NCBI GenBank assembly: GCA_015060165.1
Contig: SUZC01000003.1
Coordinates: forward strand, 144,104-208,103
DNA: 64,000 nt
From: Rikenellaceae bacterium
GTDB taxonomy: Bacteria; Bacteroidota; Bacteroidia; Bacteroidales; Rikenellaceae
Reading direction: 5' to 3'
The translations under genes and the position numbers were made by a program. Of the stretch, positions 8,534 through 17,496 are shown one piece after another. The first letter of the stretch is position 1, and every line of letters begins with the position of its first letter. Under the pieces are notes generated by a model. The model did no database searches. It was given only the letters and a program-made list of their open reading frames with translations, and was not told the origin of the DNA.

Positions 8534-10525
8534 ATGATAGATCGCGCCACCATAGACCGTATATACGCAGCCGCCAATATCGTTGATATTGTCAGCGACT
8601 ACGTCACGCTCAAAAAGAAGGGTATGAACTATCAGGCGTGTTGTCCGTTCCATAACGAAAAGACGCCATCGTTTGTAGTCTCGCCCTCGAAGGGTGTGTT
8701 CAAATGTTTCGGCTGTGGCAAGGGTGGAAATGCCGTTACATTTGTGATGGAGCAGGAGAATGTAAGCTATCCCGAGGCTCTGAAAATGGTGGCCAAGCGT
8801 TACGGCATTCAGGTTGAGGAACGAGAGCAGACCGAGGAGGATGTTCGTCGTAACAACGACCGCGAAAGTATGTTTGCGCTCAATGGCTGGGCATCGGAGT
8901 ATTTTTCTAAATATCTGACAGGCAACCCCGAAGGTAAGAGCATCGGCTACTCTTATTTCTCGCAGAAGCGTGGTTTTACCGATGCCACGATTCGTAAATT
9001 TGGTTTGGGATTCTGCTCGGCATCGGGCGATGCTATGGTCGAGGCGGCTCTCTCGGCAGGTTACAAGCAGGAGTATCTGCTATCGACAGGCTTGGCATTC
9101 AAGCGCGAGAATGACGGCCGATTGCGTGACCGTTTCCGCGACAGAGTAATCTTCCCTGTTCACAATATTTCGGGACGCGTGGTGGCCTTTGGAGGTCGCA
9201 CCCTACGTACCGACAAGAGTGTTGCCAAGTATCAGAACTCCCCCGAGAGTGAGATTTATAGCAAGAAACGCGAGCTGTATGGTCTCTATTTTGCAAAGAA
9301 GGCTATCCAACAGTTGGACTTCGCCATTATGGTCGAGGGTTATACCGATGTGATTTCTATGCATCAGGCGGGTGTCGAAAATGTCGTTTCATCGTCGGGC
9401 ACATCGCTTACGGTCGAGCAGATTCAGCTCTTGCACCGTTTCACGCGCAACATTACTGTAATCTACGATGGGGACTCGGCCGGCATAAAGGCTTCACTCA
9501 GAGGTATCGATCTCATTTTAAAGGAGGGAATGAACGTGAGGGTTGTGTTATTGCCCGAACCTGAGGACCCCGACTCTTTTGCCCGCTCACATACAGCCGA
9601 GCAGGTACAGCAATATATCCGCGAGAACGAAGAGGATTTCCTCACATTTAAGGCCAAGTTGATGCTCTCGGAGGCGGGTCAGGACCCAATTAAACGCTCC
9701 GAGGTTATTAACGATATGGTGCGTTCCATAGTACAGATTCCCGACTCTATCCAGCGTTCGGTATTCATCAAGGAGTGCGCCCGAATTATGGATGTCGACG
9801 AGAATGTACTTGTCTCAGAGGTGGCTCGCAAGCGAGCTATGGCAATGGGCGACAGAGAGAGCGAGGAGTTTATCCGTCGCCAACAGTCGCAGATTCGTCG
9901 CCAACAGAGTGCCGTACCCGAAATTCCATCGGCCGTGGCATCGGCATCGAAGAATCTATCGGCCGGCAGTAGCCCCGATGCCTTAGAATATGAGTTGGTG
10001 AAATATCTGCTCAAATCGGGTCACAAGAATTTTGAGTTGCAGGAGGGTCGCAATATTGTGGAGATAAATATTGCTGAGGAGATCTTCCGTAATCTCGATG
10101 CCGACCAAATCACATTCTCGGACCCCGTATATGCCGAGATTCTTGCGACTTATCGTCAGTTGTGGCAGGAGTCGGGTGTAGGGGTGGAGATTTCGGTGCA
10201 GCACTTTATCAACCACATAAATCCCGACGTGTGCAATAAAACGGTTGAGATTCTCACCTCGGACGACAACTATGTGGCCAGCGAACTATGGCGCAAGAAG
10301 GATGTGCATATCGAGAGCGAGAGCGAGATTTTGTCGGTTGGTGTGCCAAAGGCGATTATGCTCTACCGCTCGAAGGTTGTGGAGCGTATGATTGCGGCCA
10401 TTCATTCGAGGTTGGGTGACGACACTTTGAGCGATGAGCAACAGGGTGAGATGGTGATGCAACTCGACAGGCTCAACCAGGTGAAGTTGGCAATAGCCAA
10501 AGAGATTCAGCGACTTATATTGTAG
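8534..10525 (+). CDS. dnaG: DNA primase DnaG
   Basis: 663 residues from the ATG at 8534. The frame is open from 8384, but the promoter at 8452-8482 and the normal DnaG N-terminus (MIDRATIDRIYAAANIVDIV) decide the start. The CHC2 zinc-binding site is complete (CPFH and CFGC, Cys37/His40/Cys58/Cys61). The TOPRIM core has MVEGYTDVISMHQ and DGDSAG, the metal-binding acidic residues. The C-terminal third (about 440-663) is the DnaB-interacting helical region, which is weakly conserved as usual. It makes RNA primers at the replication fork. Confidence 0.96.
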   Translation: MIDRATIDRIYAAANIVDIVSDYVTLKKKGMNYQACCPFHNEKTPSFVVSPSKGVFKCFGCGKGGNAVTFVMEQENVSYPEALKMVAKRYGIQVEEREQTEEDVRRNNDRESMFALNGWASEYFSKYLTGNPEGKSIGYSYFSQKRGFTDATIRKFGLGFCSASGDAMVEAALSAGYKQEYLLSTGLAFKRENDGRLRDRFRDRVIFPVHNISGRVVAFGGRTLRTDKSVAKYQNSPESEIYSKKRELYGLYFAKKAIQQLDFAIMVEGYTDVISMHQAGVENVVSSSGTSLTVEQIQLLHRFTRNITVIYDGDSAGIKASLRGIDLILKEGMNVRVVLLPEPEDPDSFARSHTAEQVQQYIRENEEDFLTFKAKLMLSEAGQDPIKRSEVINDMVRSIVQIPDSIQRSVFIKECARIMDVDENVLVSEVARKRAMAMGDRESEEFIRRQQSQIRRQQSAVPEIPSAVASASKNLSAGSSPDALEYELVKYLLKSGHKNFELQEGRNIVEINIAEEIFRNLDADQITFSDPVYAEILATYRQLWQESGVGVEISVQHFINHINPDVCNKTVEILTSDDNYVASELWRKKDVHIESESEILSVGVPKAIMLYRSKVVERMIAAIHSRLGDDTLSDEQQGEMVMQLDRLNQVKLAIAKEIQRLIL

Positions 10526-10842
10526 GTTGCGTATATGGCGAGTAGCGGGTCTGAAGATTCTTGACGATTATGCCGTCATATAAGCGAGGTGCATAAAAAG
10601 CAGGAGCCGGAGGCGTACACGCATCGCTGCGCATACCGTGTGCAAACAGAAAATAAACAGAAAGATGTGTATGTAAAACATATCATAAGATAAAAGAATT
10701 AGTTACCTTTATCCGGCCCTGCCTGCCTAAAAATAGGCAAATATAGTGCCATAAATGGGCGCGAAAAGTGGCTTTTTTGAGAGAGTCCACAAGGAGGGGC
10801 AAAATTGAAAAGGTAATACAAGATAGTAAGCAAACATAGAAT
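10526..10842. other. 317-bp spacer between dnaG and smpB
   Basis: No open frame or recognisable RNA gene. A small TGCCTA/TAGGCA hairpin lies near 10723-10738, next to TTACCTTTA (10703-10711), which resembles a -7 element. Presumably this holds the smpB promoter, but no complete consensus is present. Confidence 0.4.
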
Positions 10843-11304
10843 ATGGCAGATTATAAAAACATAAATATCCGCAACAAACGAGCCACCTTCGACTACGAGA
10901 TTTTGGAGGAGTTCATTGCCGGAGTGGTACTTGTCGGTACGGAGATAAAATCAATCCGTCTGGGCAAGGCATCACTTACCGACAGCTACTGCTATTTTAG
11001 CGAGGGCGAGTTGTGGATTCGCGGAATGAACGTCGCCGAATATGGTTGGGGTACGTGCAACAATCACACTCCAAAACGAGATCGTAAGCTTCTGCTCAAC
11101 CGCAAAGAGCTTAACAAATTGCAGCGTTCGTTGCAGGATAGAGGCCTTACGGTTGTGGGGTTGCGCTTGTTTATCAGCGAGAAGGGCTATGCAAAGGTGG
11201 TAATTGGTCTTGCCAGAGGACGTAAGGCCTATGACAAGCGTGAGTACCTGAAAGAGAATGATGCCAAACGTGAGATGGATAAGGCGATGAAACGTTATAA
11301 GTAG
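10843..11304 (+). CDS. smpB: SsrA-binding protein SmpB
   Basis: 153 residues. Family hallmarks include [44 protein letters not shown] and the basic C-terminal tail ([21 protein letters not shown] region) that enters the mRNA channel. It binds tmRNA and drives trans-translation rescue of stalled ribosomes. It is the first gene of a compact run continuing to 17385 (gaps of 2-62 bp). Confidence 0.96.
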   Translation: MADYKNINIRNKRATFDYEILEEFIAGVVLVGTEIKSIRLGKASLTDSYCYFSEGELWIRGMNVAEYGWGTCNNHTPKRDRKLLLNRKELNKLQRSLQDRGLTVVGLRLFISEKGYAKVVIGLARGRKAYDKREYLKENDAKREMDKAMKRYK

Positions 11305-11366
11305 TCCCTGCGGAGGTGTAGCTAACAAAAGGAAACGGAATTTGAACCGGACTTAAATAATTCAAG

Positions 11367-12215
11367 ATGAAAAGGATTTTAATTGCGTTGGTGGCTCTGT
11401 TGAGCTTCATTTCGTGCGAAAAAGAGAGCTTTGTTTTGTGGCAGTTGCCGTCGCAGATTGATAGCATTGGCAATAGCTATGTGGTGCAGACTGCAAATGG
11501 CAAAGTGATCGTTATGGACGGTGGCTTCGAGGCCGAGAAGGATTACCTGCGTGGTTTTATCGATGCCCTGGGTGGCAAGGTTGATGCGTGGATTATCTCA
11601 CACCCCCACGACGACCACATCACAGCTATTATCGCTCTTCTGGAGAATCCTAAAGGCTTGAAAATTGACAAGATATATCACTCTCGTTTCCCCGATGTGC
11701 TAATCGATGCCGAGAGCGAAAAAACTGCCGAAATCACTCGTAAATTCTACTCCCTGCTGGATAATGCAACCGATATCGAGGTTGTGGATTGCCACTGTGG
11801 TGATGAGTTTGAGATTGACGGCGTGAATTTCAAAATCCTCTCAGAGAAGAATCCAGAGATGGCTAATCGCAACCCCTACAACAATTCAAGTATGGCCTAT
11901 AAGATGTGGGACTCGAAGAAATCGTTCATCTTTTTGGGCGATTTGGGCGTTGAGGGTGGCCAGAAACTGCTCGACTCGGAGTATGCCAAGGATTTGGAGT
12001 GTGACTATCTGCAAATGGCTCACCATGGACAGGATGGTTGTGATAAGAAATTTTACCAGGCTGTTAAGTTTCGTGCCTGCTTGTGGCCATCGCCCAAATG
12101 GGTTTACAACGCCCCAATGGGTCGTTTGAAGACAGCTGAGGTGCGTGGCTGGATGAAAGAGTTGGGCATTACCGAGCACTACGTTTCGAATGAGGGTTTG
12201 GCTCGCATAGAGTAG
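11367..12215 (+). CDS. Metallo-beta-lactamase-fold lipoprotein (ComEC-type hydrolase domain)
   Basis: 282 residues. Lipoprotein signal with ISC at about 17. The metallo-beta-lactamase metal site is present: HPHDDHITA (His-x-His-x-Asp-His, about 77-82), and later histidines in FLGDLGVEG and HHGQDGCD. Such stand-alone domains resemble the C-terminal hydrolase domain of ComEC, but the lipid anchor points to a periplasmic or outer-membrane role. Substrate unknown. It lies 62 bp after smpB and 56 bp before a HAD gene, so co-transcription is plausible. Confidence 0.8.
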   Translation: MKRILIALVALLSFISCEKESFVLWQLPSQIDSIGNSYVVQTANGKVIVMDGGFEAEKDYLRGFIDALGGKVDAWIISHPHDDHITAIIALLENPKGLKIDKIYHSRFPDVLIDAESEKTAEITRKFYSLLDNATDIEVVDCHCGDEFEIDGVNFKILSEKNPEMANRNPYNNSSMAYKMWDSKKSFIFLGDLGVEGGQKLLDSEYAKDLECDYLQMAHHGQDGCDKKFYQAVKFRACLWPSPKWVYNAPMGRLKTAEVRGWMKELGITEHYVSNEGLARIE

Positions 12216-12271
12216 ATATAATCGGCCCAAGTAGAGAATAATCCGAAAACAACACGACAAACAGGACGAAA

Positions 12272-13054
12272 ATGAGAGATAAAATCAAGGCGGTCTTTTT
12301 CGATATCGATGGTACGCTTGTGAGTTTCAAGACTCACCGAGTTCCCGATTCTGCACTTCGGGCTATCCGACGTCTGCGCGAGCGAGGCATAAAGGTCTTT
12401 ATCGCTACGGGCCGTCTGCTTCGTCATACCGAGGTGGTTAAGGATGTCGAGGTTGATGGTTATATCACCGTCAACGGTAGCTACTGCATCACAGCTGAGG
12501 GCGAGACCATATTCGAGTGCCACTTCCCGAAGCAGACCGTTGAGAAGGTCTTCGAGTTGGAGGAGAAATATGGCTTTACGTCTGCTGTGATGACCCACGA
12601 GGATATCTATGTCGACAAATTGGAGGGGCGCTCGAAAGAGGTGGCCGATATGATTAATATCATCCCCACCGAGGCCGACCTAAAAGAGATTATCGCCACG
12701 CAACCCGTATTGCAGATGTGTCCATATATCGGCGTCGAGTTGGAGAAGGTGGTGATGCCACAGATTCCCGAATGTGTGGCCAGCCGCTGGATTGATAAAT
12801 TTATGGATATCAACATCAAAGGTATCGACAAATCGGTAGCGGCCGCAAAGGTTATGGAGTACTATGGTCTCACGATGGCCGAGGCAATGGCCTTTGGCGA
12901 TGGCGGCAACGATCTGCCGCTTGTGCGAGATGTGGGCGTAGGTGTCGCAATGGCGAATGGTTGTGACGAATTGAAGGCTGTGGCTGATTACGTTACGGCA
13001 TCGGTCGACGACGATGGCGTGGCAAAGGCACTCGAACACTATAACTTGATATAA
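12272..13054 (+). CDS. HAD-superfamily phosphatase, Cof type (IIB)
   Basis: 260 residues, the normal Cof length. Motif I FFDIDGTLVSF (Asp nucleophile and acid Asp), motif II IATGRLL, motif III Lys in DKSVAAAKVMEYYG and motif IV FGDGGNDLPLV. The middle part is the type IIB cap. Cytoplasmic phosphatase of sugar phosphates or phosphorylated cofactors; the substrate cannot be read from the sequence. It is followed by tsaB after 15 bp. Confidence 0.88.
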   Translation: MRDKIKAVFFDIDGTLVSFKTHRVPDSALRAIRRLRERGIKVFIATGRLLRHTEVVKDVEVDGYITVNGSYCITAEGETIFECHFPKQTVEKVFELEEKYGFTSAVMTHEDIYVDKLEGRSKEVADMINIIPTEADLKEIIATQPVLQMCPYIGVELEKVVMPQIPECVASRWIDKFMDINIKGIDKSVAAAKVMEYYGLTMAEAMAFGDGGNDLPLVRDVGVGVAMANGCDELKAVADYVTASVDDDGVAKALEHYNLI

Positions 13055-13069
13055 TTAACACTCAAATAT

Positions 13070-13774
13070 ATGGCATTAATACTTTGTATTGAGACAGGAA
13101 CCGATATCTGTTCGGTGGGACTATCCCGCGATGGAGAACTTATATCGTTGCGCGAGAGCGACGAGGGTCGTGACCACGCCAAACGTGTGGGCGTCTTTGT
13201 TGATGAACTTCTGCGTGAGAACGATGTCGCTCCCGATGAGTTGAATGCTATTGCGGTAGGTATGGGCCCAGGCTCATATACAGGACTTCGTATCGGAGTC
13301 TCGTTCGCAAAGGGAATGTGCTACGGTTTGCAGATTCCGCTTGTGGCAGTCGGCTCGCTCGATGCTTTGGCCCAGGTTGCAATAGAAGATAACGAGGCCG
13401 GAATCCTCGACGTGGATAATTGGGACGACGCGGTGCTTTGCCCGATGGTCGATGCTCGTCGTATGGAGGTCTACACACGCCTGTTTGATGCGAAGGGAGA
13501 AGCGCTCAGCGAGGTCTCGGCCGAGATTGTTACCGAGGAGAGTTTTGCCGAGTGGCGCAAGGATAGGCAGCTTGTGATTTTCGGCAATGGAGCAGCCAAG
13601 TGTCGCGAAGTTCTGCCCGATGCAACTTATGTCAACATCACCCCTTCGGCTCGTGGTCTTGCTCGCTTGGCCGAGCAGCGATTACAAGAGGGTAAGACCG
13701 AAGATATTGCCTATTTTGAGCCATTCTATTTGAAAGATTTTATAGTTATTCCGTCGAAGAAGAAGTTGTTGTAG
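13070..13774 (+). CDS. tsaB: tRNA threonylcarbamoyladenosine biosynthesis protein TsaB
   Basis: 234 residues, usual TsaB length. N-terminal ASKHA fold: LCIETGTDICSVGL, the interface GPGSYTGLRIGVSFAKG, and LDALAQVA. TsaB pairs with TsaD (and TsaE) to transfer threonylcarbamoyl to A37 of ANN-decoding tRNAs. The partners are not in this window. The stop is 11 bp before the next ATG. Confidence 0.93.
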   Translation: MALILCIETGTDICSVGLSRDGELISLRESDEGRDHAKRVGVFVDELLRENDVAPDELNAIAVGMGPGSYTGLRIGVSFAKGMCYGLQIPLVAVGSLDALAQVAIEDNEAGILDVDNWDDAVLCPMVDARRMEVYTRLFDAKGEALSEVSAEIVTEESFAEWRKDRQLVIFGNGAAKCREVLPDATYVNITPSARGLARLAEQRLQEGKTEDIAYFEPFYLKDFIVIPSKKKLL

Positions 13775-13785
13775 GATTGTTAGTT

Positions 13786-14268
13786 ATGATGTACGACACA
13801 ACCAGCGTACGCCGTCAGGATCGTCTACTCAGTGAGCAACGGGCACTCCAACTGCTTGAAAATAGCGAATATGGTTTTCTGGCTATGGCATCGGCAGAGG
13901 GAGGTTACGGTGTGCCTATGAATTTTGTTTTTAACGAGCAGACTATCTACCTGCATTGCGCTCCCGAGGGGCGAAAGTTACGAGCCATCGAGCACGATGC
14001 CAGAGTCTCGTTTTGTGTGGTTGGGCCGACCCGCCTTATCGCACAGGAGTTCACTACGGCCTATGAATCGGTTGTGGTGCAGGGTCGAGCCCGCAGGGTC
14101 ACCTCCGAAGAGGAGTGCCACAGAGCATTGTCGCTGCTGGTTGCAAAATTCTCACCGCAATATAAGGCCGAGGGAGAACAGGCAATTGCACGTTCGTTGC
14201 ACCGCACGGCTATTGTGGCAATCGACATCGAGACCATATCAGGCAAGTCGAAACAACCCAAAGCATAG
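13786..14268 (+). CDS. Pyridoxamine 5'-phosphate oxidase-fold flavin protein (NimA-like)
   Basis: About 160 residues; start at the ATG at 13786 (or the adjacent ATG at 13789) rather than the upstream TTG at 13777. The split-barrel flavin fold is suggested by YGFLAMASAEGGYGVPMNF, TIYLHCAPEGRKL, ARVSFCVVG and the strand SVVVQGRARRV. These are features of the PNPOx-like group that contains nitroimidazole-resistance NimA proteins and general stress flavoproteins. It is a flavin- or haem-binding cytoplasmic protein; the natural substrate is unknown. Two bases separate its stop from the next ATG, so translation is probably coupled. Confidence 0.8.
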   Translation: MMYDTTSVRRQDRLLSEQRALQLLENSEYGFLAMASAEGGYGVPMNFVFNEQTIYLHCAPEGRKLRAIEHDARVSFCVVGPTRLIAQEFTTAYESVVVQGRARRVTSEEECHRALSLLVAKFSPQYKAEGEQAIARSLHRTAIVAIDIETISGKSKQPKA

Positions 14269-14270
14269 TT

Positions 14271-16343
14271 ATGAATAGATGTGTGGCATATATTGTTGCT
14301 GTGGCGGCGATATTGTGTTGCCTGCTTGGAGACTCATGCTCACGCAAGGAGGAGTTTCATCCCGAGTTATCGATCTCAGTCGGTGGTCGCAATCTGTCGG
14401 CCTCATCGCTTAATTACGAGGAAGCGGGAGGTAGCGATGTGATTCAAGTTAAATCTAATGCCGATTGGAGAGTCGATTGCAACGCCGACTGGCTAATCAT
14501 CGCTCCTCGCAACGGAGGGATTGGCGAAAATGAAGTAAGACTTTCGGTCGGCAAGAGTGACAAATCACGCAGTTGTGTGGTGACAATCTCGATGTGCGAT
14601 ATGGGGCAGGTACGACATTCGTTCGATGTAATTCAGTATGTGGCCGAGAAGCCTGATGAGCCTGCCATACCTGATGAGCCTGCTATCCCTGACGACCCAA
14701 CAACCCCCGAAGAGCCCGAAAATCCCGAAGAGCCCGAAAATCCTGAAGATCCAGATAACCCTGAAGATCCAGGTAACCCAAATCTTCCTGGCGATCCAGA
14801 TAATCCTGAGAATCCGGAAAATCCTGAACCTCCTGCTAATCCAGAGCAACCAGAAGAACCAACCGAGCCAGAAGAGCCTGCAGAACCCGAGCCGCCAGCT
14901 CCGGCTGCTATAACCATCCCCGAACTGATTGCCCTGATGAGCGATGATGGCCGTCCAACGGTTATCGATGCCGAGCGAGATAGAGTGCTGTCGGCAATTG
15001 TTATGAATTCTGCATCGGGAGCAAATTTCCCATCGTCACATCTTATTCTTGCCACCGAAGGCTCAACCTCGGCCAATAATGGCATTGTACTCTACGGTCG
15101 TATTGTCAAGCCCGAGACGCTTGGTGTAGATTGTGGCGACAAAGTAGAGGTAGTGTTGAAAGCAGGAATTGCTGTTGCCATCAAAAACAACGGAGTGATG
15201 TATGAGGTGACGGGCGATGCGGCGAAGCAGTGGGCCGAGGTGAGTATCATAAAACGTGATGCGGGAGTGTCGGTGACTACCATAACCCCGTCGCAACTCG
15301 CAGACTATCAGGGAATGACCGTTAAAATTGAACGTGTTTCCCCAAAGAGCGAAGGCCTTTGGTATGAGTCTGTTGGCAAAGGTTTGGTTGAGTTTGAGTC
15401 GAGCAATGGCGAGAAGTTTGTCGTGCAGGTGTTGGAGTCGGCAAAATTTGCCTCACGCGAGTATCATGTTGCAGAGGGGGATATATGTGGAGTAGTAGCT
15501 GTTGATGGCGATAAAATAGTACTTCGTCCGCGTGGGATTGAGGATATTGCTCCTTTTGATGGGCCAGCCACCAGTGAGCCTGAGGTGAATCCAGAGGAGC
15601 CAAAAGAGGAACCCGAGCCAGAGGAGCCAGAGACTCCGACAGACCCTGAAGAACCCACTGACCCTGATCCCGAGCCTGAAACACCCAAGGATCCAGATCC
15701 CGAGCCTGAGAATCCAGACCCCGAACCAGAGGACCCGACCGAGCCGGAGGATCCCGAAACCCCCACTGAACCAGAAACCCCCACTGAACCAGATCCTGAG
15801 CCAGAGGTGCCAGAAACACCCTCTGAGCCAGAGAAACCAGAAAACCCTGAACCCGAAGCTCCAACCGAGGCAATATCGTTGATTAGCGAGCTGTCGCAAC
15901 TTGACGCAGGCAGATATTACATAGGCGGTTACCGTGATGGAGAGCTATATCTGGCAACCGGAAAACTTACTGCGCAATCGCACTGCATAACAGCAAAATA
16001 TACTTACTCTGACGGGAATCTTACTGCAGCCGACAGTCAGTCCGATAATCGGGCTGTAGAGTTTGTTTTAGAGAAGTCCACCGAGCAGAATGGCTACTAC
16101 ATTCGCATCCCCGACGCAGGCTATTTGGTGGCGATTGGAGCCAAGGCTGGAGCGTTGCGGATAAGCGATACCCCTACAAACTATTGGCTGTTTTCGAAGC
16201 ACGCCGAGCAGGGCTTTGTCTTGCGACAGTCGGGCGATATCGATGTGCAAATCATAATCTCGCCGACCGCCAAAGATGCGTTGCTACGCACTATTGCAGG
16301 CGATGAGGAGGGTCTCGGAGTAGTGTTGCTGCGTAAAAACTGA
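14271..16343 (+). CDS. BACON-domain surface lipoprotein with two Pro-Glu linkers and DUF5689-like OB domain
   Basis: 690 residues. Signal peptide with Cys at about 23 (lipobox imperfect). Residues about 40-125 match a BACON domain (LSASSLNYEEAGG, SNADWRVDCNADWL). A Pro/Glu/Asn linker (about 128-215, repeats of PENPEE type) leads to an OB-like domain (about 216-425; ITIPELIALM, ILATEGSTSANNGIVLYGRI) typical of DUF5689 proteins. A second Pro/Glu linker (about 430-545) leads to a C-terminal beta domain (ISLISELSQLDAGRYYIGGY). The linkers act as extended spacers on the cell surface. Function unknown; carbohydrate or nucleic-acid binding is possible. The next gene encodes an endonuclease/phosphatase-fold protein, and OB-fold/nuclease pairings are common. 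Confidence 0.75.
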   Translation: MNRCVAYIVAVAAILCCLLGDSCSRKEEFHPELSISVGGRNLSASSLNYEEAGGSDVIQVKSNADWRVDCNADWLIIAPRNGGIGENEVRLSVGKSDKSRSCVVTISMCDMGQVRHSFDVIQYVAEKPDEPAIPDEPAIPDDPTTPEEPENPEEPENPEDPDNPEDPGNPNLPGDPDNPENPENPEPPANPEQPEEPTEPEEPAEPEPPAPAAITIPELIALMSDDGRPTVIDAERDRVLSAIVMNSASGANFPSSHLILATEGSTSANNGIVLYGRIVKPETLGVDCGDKVEVVLKAGIAVAIKNNGVMYEVTGDAAKQWAEVSIIKRDAGVSVTTITPSQLADYQGMTVKIERVSPKSEGLWYESVGKGLVEFESSNGEKFVVQVLESAKFASREYHVAEGDICGVVAVDGDKIVLRPRGIEDIAPFDGPATSEPEVNPEEPKEEPEPEEPETPTDPEEPTDPDPEPETPKDPDPEPENPDPEPEDPTEPEDPETPTEPETPTEPDPEPEVPETPSEPEKPENPEPEAPTEAISLISELSQLDAGRYYIGGYRDGELYLATGKLTAQSHCITAKYTYSDGNLTAADSQSDNRAVEFVLEKSTEQNGYYIRIPDAGYLVAIGAKAGALRISDTPTNYWLFSKHAEQGFVLRQSGDIDVQIIISPTAKDALLRTIAGDEEGLGVVLLRKN

Positions 16344-16359
16344 TAATGCAAGGTGTAAT

Positions 16360-17385
16360 ATGATGCGGAGTTTGATGTTGCTGCTGTTTCTTGCAATAGG
16401 ACATTATGAATCGATGGCCCAAACCACCGAGCGGCATATGATTGCATTCTACAATGTCGAAAATCTATTCGATACCATCGATGACCCCGCCACATTAGAT
16501 GAAAGTATGTTGCCACTTGCCGATCGGGAGTGGACAGACGATAGGTATCAACACAAAATCGCATCCGTAGCACGTGTTATTTCCGATATGACTTGCGATG
16601 GACAATTGCCTGCAATTGTAGGGTTGGCCGAAGTTGAGAATCGCGGAGTGTTGGAGCTGCTGACCTCGCATCCAACCATTAAATCAGCCACATACCAGAT
16701 ATGCCACTTCGATAGTCCCGATAGTCGAGGTATCGATGTGGCGTTACTCTATCGTCCGGAGCTCTTTATTCCGACCGATGCCCGTACCGTACCTGTCACC
16801 ATTAGCGATATTCCCTATTTCAGCACTCGTGATATTTTGGTTGTACGGGGCAAGTTCTGCGACGAGGATTTTATGTTTGTTGTAGTGCATTGGCCCTCGC
16901 GCATCGGAGGTATGGTCGAGACCGAGCATCTGCGTATGGCTTGCGCTCGAAAGGTCCGTGAAATAACCGACGCAGAGATGTATAAAAACCCTGATTGCAA
17001 AATAGTTATCCTCGGTGATATGAACGACAACCCATTGAATCGCAGCTTAAGAAAGGTTTTGCAGGCGCGGTGTTCACTTCGCAGACTTCGCCCCGACGAG
17101 TTCTATAATCCATTTGCTCGGAGATTTGGGATAGGCTCATCGCGCTACAACGAGCGGTGGAATCATTTCGACAATATCGTCATCTCGCCCAACCTTGTGG
17201 GAGAGCCATCGTCGGAGTTAAAATTCAACACCGATTCTCCCCGGCGAGCCTCGGTGCGCATTGTTCGTCGCAGCTATATGTTGGAACGAGGCAGATACCC
17301 TGCACCAACCTATCGGGGTACGACATACGTGGGTGGTGTGAGCGACCATTTGCCTGTCTGTTTGATATTGGAACGGCTCAATTAA
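16360..17385 (+). CDS. Exported endonuclease/exonuclease/phosphatase family protein
   Basis: 341 residues with a Sec signal (ending SMAQ at about 21). EEP-fold signatures: FYNVENLFDTID (metal-binding Asn/Glu), LAEVENR (catalytic Glu), VHWPSRIGG, LGDMNDNP (Asp-x-Asn) and the C-terminal SDHLPV (Asp-His pair). The family cleaves phosphodiesters in nucleic acids or phospholipids. Periplasmic or surface location and the BACON/OB-fold lipoprotein upstream (gap 16 bp) suggest use of extracellular DNA or phosphorylated substrates. Last gene of the smpB run. Confidence 0.85.
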   Translation: MMRSLMLLLFLAIGHYESMAQTTERHMIAFYNVENLFDTIDDPATLDESMLPLADREWTDDRYQHKIASVARVISDMTCDGQLPAIVGLAEVENRGVLELLTSHPTIKSATYQICHFDSPDSRGIDVALLYRPELFIPTDARTVPVTISDIPYFSTRDILVVRGKFCDEDFMFVVVHWPSRIGGMVETEHLRMACARKVREITDAEMYKNPDCKIVILGDMNDNPLNRSLRKVLQARCSLRRLRPDEFYNPFARRFGIGSSRYNERWNHFDNIVISPNLVGEPSSELKFNTDSPRRASVRIVRRSYMLERGRYPAPTYRGTTYVGGVSDHLPVCLILERLN

Positions 17386-17437
17386 TAAGTTGTTGTCTAA
17401 GCAAAAGATAGCGATTCCGTCCAAATATAATTCTATA

Positions 17438-17469
17438 TTTGGAATATATTGAAAAAATCGCTATCTTTG
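17438..17469 (+). promoter_or_regulatory. Promoter of the GH20-GH109 operon
   Basis: TTTG at 17438-17441, 20-bp spacer, TATCTTTG at 17462-17469, 27 bases before the GH20 start. Confidence 0.8.
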
Positions 17470-17496
17470 ACTACTCTAAACATAATTTTGCTGTAA

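Noticed and set aside
14633..15085. Antisense open frame rich in Gly-Ser (SGSSG type), and a similar one at 15464-15784
   Set aside because: They are mirror images of the Pro-Glu codon repeats of the sense gene; no start context or homology.
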